DNA of 11,936 nt from Kiritimatiellia bacterium (lineage in GTDB: Bacteria > Verrucomicrobiota > Kiritimatiellia > UBA8416 > JABMPJ01), in assembly GCA_029939545.1 (NCBI GenBank), contig JAOZSS010000008.1:2203-14138 (forward strand), read 5' to 3'. A model generated the notes under the pieces. That model ran no database searches. It had not been told where the DNA came from and was given only the letters and a program-made list of their open reading frames with translations. Shown here one piece after another: positions 7,409 to 11,936 of this stretch. Position numbers and translations under genes: made by a program. The stretch's first letter is position 1, and every line of letters starts with the position of its first letter.

Positions 7409-8326
7409 ATGGAAAAAGTTGTTATTATGGGATCGGGGCCCGCCGGACTCTCCGCCGCGCTCTACACCGCGCGGGCGAACCTCGCGCCGGTAGTGATTGA
7501 AGGGCTTCAGCCGGGCGGACAGTTGACCACGACGACGGACGTCGAAAACTATCCGGGCTTTCCTGAGCCCTGTGATGGCACGGACCTGGTGATGCGCATG
7601 CGCACGCAGGCTGAGGGCTTTGGAACACGCTACGTGATGGATGAGGTCGTATCGACGGATCTACAGCCTGGCAAACTTACGGTGAGCCTCTCTGGCGGTG
7701 ATCGGATTGAGACAGAAACGCTTGTCATTGCCACGGGTGCCAGCGCGCGCTACTTGGGGCTACCGTCTGAGCAGCGCCTCATTGGCAAGGGCGTCTCCGG
7801 TTGCGCCACGTGTGACGGGGCGTTCTATCGCGGTCAGAAGGTGGCCGTCGTTGGCGGCGGCGATACGGCGATGGAGGATGCGATCTTCCTGTCGCGACTG
7901 GTCGAGCACGTCACGATCATACATCGTCGCGATGCGTTGCGTGCGTCGAAGATTATGGGCGAACGGGTTCTGGCCAGCGAGACCATTACCATGGCATGGA
8001 ACTCGGTCGTGGACGAGGTCCTGGGCAAGGACGAGGTGACGGGTGTGCGGCTGCGCAATGTGAAGACCGGAGAGACCTCGGATGTCGAGGTCGCGGGACT
8101 GTTTGTAGCCATTGGTCACGACCCCAACACGGGCATGTGCGGTGACCAACTCGAAAAGGACGAGCAGGGATTTCTGGTGACGACAAACACGCGCACGATT
8201 ATCCCCGGCGTCTTTGCTGCGGGCGACGTGCAGGATCCGCTGTACAAGCAGGCGGTTACAGCCGCCGGGTCCGGTTGTATGGCGGCCCTGGAGGTAGAGC
8301 GCTACCTGGCTACAGCAGAAGTCTAG
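7409..8326 (+). CDS. trxB: Thioredoxin reductase (NADPH)
   Basis: TrxB is a cytoplasmic FAD flavoenzyme that passes electrons from NADPH to thioredoxin, keeping protein thiols reduced. The 305-aa product has the usual low-molecular-weight TrxB length. Visible motifs are the FAD-binding GSGPAG (8-13), PGGQLTTTTDVENYPGF (35-51) and the redox-active CATC (C132/C135). The NADPH-binding GGGDTA (149-154), HRRDALRAS (172-180) and the second FAD motif GDVQD (272-276) follow. All catalytic residues are intact. HRRxxxR supports NADPH rather than ferredoxin or NADH as donor. AGAGGA at 7395-7400, overlapping the previous stop, is a good ribosome site for the ATG at 7409. The gene lies only 12 nt after the second PilB-type ATPase, with no terminator between, so co-transcription is likely although the functions are not obviously linked. 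Confidence 0.97.
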   Translation: MEKVVIMGSGPAGLSAALYTARANLAPVVIEGLQPGGQLTTTTDVENYPGFPEPCDGTDLVMRMRTQAEGFGTRYVMDEVVSTDLQPGKLTVSLSGGDRIETETLVIATGASARYLGLPSEQRLIGKGVSGCATCDGAFYRGQKVAVVGGGDTAMEDAIFLSRLVEHVTIIHRRDALRASKIMGERVLASETITMAWNSVVDEVLGKDEVTGVRLRNVKTGETSDVEVAGLFVAIGHDPNTGMCGDQLEKDEQGFLVTTNTRTIIPGVFAAGDVQDPLYKQAVTAAGSGCMAALEVERYLATAEV

Positions 8327-8359
8327 CCATGCCAGGCAACGTAGCCGACAGGAGCGAGT

Positions 8360-8776
8360 ATGACGTCATACCGTAATGAGTTGTGGTTCAGCACGAGCCG
8401 ACGGAGAGAACTGGTCAATATTACGCCCGAGGTCAATGCCTGCCTGGCAGAGAGCGGGATCAAGGAGGGGCTGTGCCTGGTCAACGCCATGCACATCACG
8501 GCCAGCGTCTTTGTTAACGACAACGAGTCGGGGCTGCATGCCGACTTTGAAAAGTGGCTTGAGAAGCTTGCGCCCGAGAAGCCCTACTCGCAGTATGCCC
8601 ACAACGGCTTCGAGGACAACGCGGATGCGCACTTGAAACGCACGGTCATGGGGCGCGAAGTGGTTGTGGCAGTGACCGAGGGTCGCCTGGACTTCGGCCC
8701 GTGGGAGTGCATCTTCTACGGCGAGTTCGACGGCAAGCGTAAGAAGCGCGTGCTCGTCAAGATCATTGGCGAATGA
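8360..8776 (+). CDS. YjbQ family protein (UPF0047)
   Basis: This 138-aa cytoplasmic protein belongs to the small YjbQ/UPF0047 family. Some members are annotated as secondary thiamine-phosphate synthases because E. coli YjbQ shows weak activity of that kind; the true role is uncertain. Family features seen are AMHITASVFVN (43-53), GLHADFEKWLEKLAP (58-72), DNADAHLKR (86-94), GREVVVAVTEGRLDFGPWE (98-116) and a C-terminal YGEFDGKRKKRVLVKIIGE (120-138). His45, His60, His81 and His91 are candidate ligands of the conserved pocket. Many relatives have WQ where this one has WE (115-116). AGGAG at 8350-8354, five bases before the ATG, fixes the start. It follows trxB by 33 nt, and its stop overlaps the queA start as ATGA. 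Confidence 0.92.
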   Translation: MTSYRNELWFSTSRRRELVNITPEVNACLAESGIKEGLCLVNAMHITASVFVNDNESGLHADFEKWLEKLAPEKPYSQYAHNGFEDNADAHLKRTVMGREVVVAVTEGRLDFGPWECIFYGEFDGKRKKRVLVKIIGE

Positions 8777-9849
8777 AGACGGCTGACTTCGACTATGACC
8801 TTCCTCCGGAGCTGATCGCGCAGGAACCGCTGCCGGAGCGCTCAGAATCGCGTATGCTTGTCTTGCCGCGACACGGCGGCGACATCACGCATCGCACTGT
8901 CACGGATATCGTGACCTGTCTCCATCGCGGCGACTTGCTGGTGGTGAACGATACGAAGGTCTTCCCCGCACGCATCACAGGCCACCGTCTTGATACGGGG
9001 GGGCGTGCCGAGTTGCTGCTCACGCACCGGGTGGAGAACGTTGGCGGCGGCGAGATATGGGAAGCCCTCATGCGTAGCGGGTTCCGCCCACGCAGAGGGA
9101 TGGGGTTGAGTATGGCCGATGGCGGACTCGTGGCCAAAATCCTTGAGCCGCTTGCCGATGGGCGTGTCCGGGTCCGGTTGGAAGGCCGAGAGCCCTTGGA
9201 GACGGTGCTCGACCGCCACGGGAAAATTCCCCTGCCGCCCTACATCAAGCGGGGAGAGGGCGACACCTTGCGGGCCGTGGCCGACCGGGAACGTTATCAG
9301 ACCATCTACGCCACGCGTCGTGGCGCCGTGGCCGCACCCACCGCAGGGCTCCATTTTACGGACGACTTGCTGGATGTGCTCAAGCGTGTCGGGGTAGGGG
9401 TGGCAACGGTGACGCTGCATGTGGGGCCGGGGACGTTCCGTCCCGTGGCGTCGGACGATCCGGCGGATCACGTGATGGATGCCGAGTGGTACGAGGTGTC
9501 GCCCGAGGCGGCCGATCTGATTGCCGCGACGCGGTCCGCAGGCCACCGCGTGGTTGCGGTGGGAACCACCACCGTACGGACACTGGAAACGGTGGCGTCG
9601 GAGCATGAACGTGTCGTTCCTGCGTCTGGTTGGAGCCGACTGTTTATCAGGTCTCCGTTCGAATTCAAGGCGATCGATGGCCTTTTGACGAACTTCCATC
9701 TACCTCGCTCGACCCTGCTCATGCTGGTGAGTGCGTTGTGTGACGATGTCGAGGGCGGCGGCCGTGAACGGGTCCTGGCGGCTTATCGGGCCGCAGTTGC
9801 TGAGCAGTACCGGTTCTACAGCTATGGCGATTGTATGCTCATCGTTTAG
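8773..9849 (+). CDS. queA: S-adenosylmethionine:tRNA ribosyltransferase-isomerase
   Basis: QueA transfers and isomerises the ribose of S-adenosylmethionine onto 7-aminomethyl-7-deazaguanine in tRNA, making epoxyqueuosine at wobble position 34 of Asp, Asn, His and Tyr tRNAs. The 358-aa product is normal length. Conserved blocks are VNDTKVFPARI (58-68), GKIPLPPYIKR (150-160), YQTIYA (175-180) and APTAGLHFT (188-196). Further blocks are HVGPGTFRPV (216-225), VAVGTTTVRTLE (261-272), TNFHLPRSTLLMLVSA (306-321) and YRFYSYGDCMLI (346-357). The start is the ATG inside the ATGA overlap with the upstream yjbQ-type gene. No clear Shine-Dalgarno precedes it, so translation probably relies on coupling. 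The usual partner tgt is not in the window. Confidence 0.97.
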   Translation: MKTADFDYDLPPELIAQEPLPERSESRMLVLPRHGGDITHRTVTDIVTCLHRGDLLVVNDTKVFPARITGHRLDTGGRAELLLTHRVENVGGGEIWEALMRSGFRPRRGMGLSMADGGLVAKILEPLADGRVRVRLEGREPLETVLDRHGKIPLPPYIKRGEGDTLRAVADRERYQTIYATRRGAVAAPTAGLHFTDDLLDVLKRVGVGVATVTLHVGPGTFRPVASDDPADHVMDAEWYEVSPEAADLIAATRSAGHRVVAVGTTTVRTLETVASEHERVVPASGWSRLFIRSPFEFKAIDGLLTNFHLPRSTLLMLVSALCDDVEGGGRERVLAAYRAAVAEQYRFYSYGDCMLIV

Positions 9850-9922
9850 TGTGCACATTCACTCGCCCTCATATCCCGGCCCGCGCTTCGAGCGAGCCGC
9901 CAAAAATCGACCAAAAGACCTA

Positions 9923-9951
9923 TTTTCATACAGGGGTGATTGTGGTACTCT
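9923..9951 (+). promoter_or_regulatory. Weak sigma-70-like promoter candidate for the PEP-CTERM gene
   Basis: TTTTCA (9923-9928) and TACTCT (9946-9951) are spaced by 17 bp and match the -35 and -10 consensus at 4/6 and 3/6. A promoter is expected here because the downstream gene is separated from queA by 154 bp and is functionally unrelated. The match is poor and could be chance. No sigma-54 GG-N10-GC pattern was found at this position. The rest of 9850-9955 shows no other clear element. Confidence 0.2.
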
Positions 9952-9965
9952 GTCCATGTTGTTGG

Positions 9966-9992
9966 GGACCGTTCTGAGATCTTCAACGGTTC
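9966..9992 (+). promoter_or_regulatory. Leader hairpin upstream of the PEP-CTERM gene
   Basis: ACCGTT (9968-9973) and AACGGT (9985-9990) are perfect reverse complements around an 11-nt loop. One G-U and one G-C pair outside (9967/9991 and 9966/9992) extend the stem to 8 pairs. It ends 11 nt before the ATG at 10004 and sits where a 5' untranslated leader would be. It could influence translation initiation or be an operator half-site pair. No T-run follows, so it is not a terminator. Chance occurrence is possible. Confidence 0.3.
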
Positions 9993-10003
9993 GAAAGTTA
10001 ACT

Positions 10004-10714
10004 ATGACGCGGTTTTCGCACAGGGTGATGGGACTCGCGCTGCTGGTGTTGTGCAGCGTAACACCCGTGGTCTATCCCAACATAATCCTGGGCAACGAGG
10101 ATTTTGAGAGCGGCGTAGGCAGTCCCACATGGGGGGCGGATCAAGGGTATGTGACGATCACTCACGGCGACGGTCTTGATGGGCACGACGGCTACCTCGA
10201 CATCGAGTACGATCCCAGCCGTGGCGCCGCTGAGGCTGACTCGGTTGTTTATACGGATGCGGACGCATTCTTTACCGGGGCATGGGATGATGCATCCGAA
10301 GACGGGGCGTGGATCGAATTCGATTTCTGGGCTGACGACAACACACCGCATGACTTCGAATTGCGATTTGAGGGTACCAGTGGCGAGGTGTGGCGGTACG
10401 ATTTTTCCACGGCATCGCTGGGAGCCGGCTGGGCCAGTTTCAATGCTTCGCTGGCCTGGAATGATTCGCTCTGGTACTACGGCGAGTTCGGTGGCGGGAG
10501 TGAGGCGACTTTCCTCAATGATCTTCAGAATATCGACTGGATTGGTATCTACATCAACGACGATGATTATACGGATGCCAACAACTACGGGCTGGATAAC
10601 TGGCAGCTCATGGTTCCGGAGCCGGCCGAGTACGCGTTGGCCTTTAGCGCGCTGGCGGTGATGTGGCTGTCGGTCCGTCGGAAGCGGAAGCCGGTCTCTG
10701 GCCAAGTATCCTGA
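10004..10714 (+). CDS. PEP-CTERM sorting-domain surface protein with a predicted beta-sandwich ectodomain
   Basis: This is a predicted exported protein of 236 aa. The N-terminus (MTRFSHR, then a hydrophobic stretch at about 8-24) looks like a signal peptide. The mature part opens with NIILGNEDFESG, resembling the 'N-x-dFE' start of many carbohydrate-binding-like beta-sandwich domains. It is rich in Asp, Gly, Trp and Tyr. NIDWIGIYIND followed by NYGLDNWQL (about 176-202) resembles the ectodomain end of other PEP-CTERM proteins. The tail has VPEP (204-207), a hydrophobic segment and RRKRK (225-229), the full PEP-CTERM signal recognised by exosortase. The frame continues upstream into queA; an in-frame ATG exists at 9956, but 10004 gives the better signal peptide. 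The ribosome site is weak. Its ligand or role (matrix, biofilm or glycan binding) is unknown. The last 71 bp overlap a convergent gene. Confidence 0.85.
   Translation: MTRFSHRVMGLALLVLCSVTPVVYPNIILGNEDFESGVGSPTWGADQGYVTITHGDGLDGHDGYLDIEYDPSRGAAEADSVVYTDADAFFTGAWDDASEDGAWIEFDFWADDNTPHDFELRFEGTSGEVWRYDFSTASLGAGWASFNASLAWNDSLWYYGEFGGGSEATFLNDLQNIDWIGIYINDDDYTDANNYGLDNWQLMVPEPAEYALAFSALAVMWLSVRRKRKPVSGQVS
10613..10690 (+). other. PEP-CTERM sorting signal within the surface protein
   Basis: In reading order this stretch encodes VPEP, then a mostly hydrophobic segment (AEYALAFSALAVMWLSV), then the basic cluster RRKRK near the C-terminus. This tripartite pattern is the known exosortase (EpsH/XrtA-type) recognition signal. 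No exosortase gene is in the window, so processing depends on a gene elsewhere in the genome. Confidence 0.88.
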
Positions 10715-11936
10715 GCGTTTCATCCGCCTTCGACAGCAGCCGGTTTGCATTCATAATCTCTTCGTCTCCGATTCCCTTCGACCCCCTCAATATCGCTCGC
10801 AGGATGTCTACGGTTTCCTGTAGCTCGTCGCGCTGGAAGGCAATTTCGGCCTGGCGCAGGCGATAGCGGAAGGCCTCAGGCGTGCCGGGCTTTGGTTCTT
10901 TCGTGATCCACCCCAACGCCTGCTCGGCCTCCTCCAGGCGGTCGTTGCGGAGGTAGACCAATGCAACCGTATCGATCAGCCAGGGCGAGCTGGCGGTGCG
11001 TGTCAGCAGCATCGGGATGAGATCAAGGGCTTGGTCGGCACGCCCCGGGGCGTCGGCCAGTGTGTAGGCCAGGTTGTTCAGCATGACGGTGTCACCGGGG
11101 TAGCGCTTGAGGCCTTGGCGCAGCAGGTCGCCGGCTCGGTCGGGGTTGCGGAGCAGGCGGGCCGCTTCGGCTCCGATGATGTAGGTCATGCGGTCGGTCG
11201 CACCAGCCTCGAGCGCGGCGAAAGCCTGGTTCAGGCTGTCCAGGACCTCCCAGCCGCCGCGCTGGAAGCGCACGAAGGAAAGCATGCGGGCCCACAGCGC
11301 GTTGTCGGGGTCACTACGCCTCAGTCTTTTCAGCGCTTCGACCATGTCGTCATCCAGGTCCAGTTCGCCATCGTCCACCTTGATTTCAACCAGGCGGCGA
11401 TAGAGGTCGGGAGGCGGGCGCAGGGATGAGCGCAGAGCGCTGAGCGTGCAGGACTCCGCCCAGGCGCGGTCCGCTGTCAGGATGGCGCAGCGCAGTCCGA
11501 TGATATAGGCGGGCAGCAGACTGCGAGCCCCGTCAGTCGCTTTGCGGGCGGCCGGAACTGCGGCATCCCGGTAGCCGGCACGGAGGAGCAGCTCCGCCGC
11601 GCGCGTGAGCGTGGCGGCGGAGAAGGTGTCGTGTTCGATTGCGTCGGACACCGATTGGGCCAGGGCGGGCCGCTCAGGCGGGTGGTCCGGATCGGCTAGA
11701 CCCTCGCGGCAGAGCGAGAGCAGCCACGCCAACCAGATTTCGCTGTCCGCCGGACAGGCGGCGCGGGCGCGGGCGATGACGCCAGGGGTGCCCTGTGAGA
11801 GCCCGATGAGAAAGCGCCAGTGCAGTGGCGTGCCAGGCTGCGCAATGGTTGCGGCTTCGGCGGCGGCTCGCGCCGCCGGATAATCCTGGCGGCGGCACTG
11901 TAGCAGGCAGAGCTGGCTCATGGCCATGGCCCGTTC
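10644..11936 (-). CDS. TPR-repeat protein, 5'-truncated by the window edge
   Basis: At least 430 residues are visible on the minus strand, and the frame stays open to base 11936. The Met codons at 11927 and 11921 lie inside a TPR-like helix (AMSQLCLLQCRRQDYPAARAA), so the true start is probably outside the window. The protein is made of Ala/Leu-rich paired helices. Clear TPR-type units include NNLAYTLADAPGRADQALDLI and DTVALVYLRNDRLEEAEQAL; these blocks lie at about 284-340 counted from the Met at 11927. Looser helical repeats fill the rest. The last 23 residues are low-complexity Pro/Ala/Ser and overlap the end of the PEP-CTERM gene. TPR proteins act as protein-interaction scaffolds. The C-terminal NNLAYTLA...DTVALVYLR pattern resembles large TPR proteins of exopolysaccharide/PEP-CTERM systems (PrsT-like), but this is only a resemblance. 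No signal peptide or enzyme domain can be judged because the N-terminus is missing. Confidence 0.8.
   Translation of the reverse strand, partial: ERAMAMSQLCLLQCRRQDYPAARAAAEAATIAQPGTPLHWRFLIGLSQGTPGVIARARAACPADSEIWLAWLLSLCREGLADPDHPPERPALAQSVSDAIEHDTFSAATLTRAAELLLRAGYRDAAVPAARKATDGARSLLPAYIIGLRCAILTADRAWAESCTLSALRSSLRPPPDLYRRLVEIKVDDGELDLDDDMVEALKRLRRSDPDNALWARMLSFVRFQRGGWEVLDSLNQAFAALEAGATDRMTYIIGAEAARLLRNPDRAGDLLRQGLKRYPGDTVMLNNLAYTLADAPGRADQALDLIPMLLTRTASSPWLIDTVALVYLRNDRLEEAEQALGWITKEPKPGTPEAFRYRLRQAEIAFQRDELQETVDILRAILRGSKGIGDEEIMNANRLLSKADETLRILGQRPASASDGPTATSPPAR

Noticed and set aside
8842..9699. A 285-codon open frame on the minus strand opposite queA
   Set aside because: queA motifs are complete on the plus strand, and the antisense product has no recognisable features.
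9884..9894. Small inverted repeat CGCT-TCG-AGCG after queA as a terminator
   Set aside because: There are only 4 base pairs and no T-run follows, so this is too weak to call a terminator.
9731..10003. Upstream extension of the PEP-CTERM frame into queA
   Set aside because: The extra 91 residues are out-of-frame queA sequence followed by intergenic DNA, and they would bury the signal peptide. The start at 10004 is preferred.
10004..10060. Lipoprotein signal at Cys17 of the PEP-CTERM protein
   Set aside because: The residues before the cysteine are LVL, not a lipobox with Gly, Ala or Ser at -1.
9998..10750. A 250-codon minus-strand frame opposite the PEP-CTERM gene
   Set aside because: The plus-strand frame has a signal peptide and a full sorting signal, while this one has neither. 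It would also collide with the TPR gene frame.
1..11936. tRNA genes, CRISPR arrays, insertion sequences, phage genes or defence systems
   Set aside because: No cloverleaf-like segment, spaced direct repeats, transposase motif or defence-type domain was seen by eye on either strand; tiny non-coding RNAs cannot be excluded.

Overview
The window looks like ordinary chromosome from a GC-rich Gram-negative bacterium, densely packed with housekeeping genes. No mobile element, CRISPR array, tRNA or rRNA was seen. A short secreted protein ends in a VPEP/hydrophobic/Arg-rich PEP-CTERM signal, and GspE/PilB-type ATPases are present, so the cell has an outer membrane, a type IV pilus or type II secretion machine, and presumably an exosortase. 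The style of the PEP-CTERM tail and the ATPase sequences suggest a member of the PVC group (Verrucomicrobiota, Kiritimatiellota or Lentisphaerota). That placement is an impression from family resemblance, not a computed result.

Layout. Bases 1-2789 hold the end of gatA (5' end outside the window) and all of gatB, joined by an ATGA overlap; they encode two subunits of the tRNA-dependent amidotransferase. A 91-bp gap follows, with a perfect 7-bp hairpin around the gatB stop codon and a 7-bp tandem repeat. Bases 2881-7396 hold three secretion/pilus ATPases in a row: a PilB/GspE-type ATPase, a PilT-type retraction ATPase and a second PilB/GspE-type ATPase, separated by 12 and 1 nt. Thioredoxin reductase (trxB) follows 12 nt later. 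A YjbQ-family protein (UPF0047) and queA, overlapping by 4 nt, complete the forward run up to 9849. All of these lie on the plus strand with small gaps and could be one or two long transcripts.

Bases 9850-10003 form the only sizeable non-coding stretch in the window. It has a weak promoter candidate and a small leader hairpin. A 236-aa PEP-CTERM surface protein follows on the plus strand. Its 3' end overlaps by 71 bp the 3' end of a convergent minus-strand TPR-repeat protein that runs off the right edge.

How the genes work together. GatAB makes Gln-tRNA and/or Asn-tRNA by transamidation, and QueA makes the queuosine precursor in tRNA, so both serve translation. The ATPase trio would power extension and retraction of pili or pseudopili, but no pilin, platform protein or secretin gene is in view. 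The PEP-CTERM protein is probably exported and sorted by an exosortase encoded elsewhere. I found no clearly new biological system. The best leads are the PilB-PilT-PilB arrangement with degenerate N-terminal motifs, the repeat and hairpin after gatB, and the convergent overlap at the PEP-CTERM/TPR junction.
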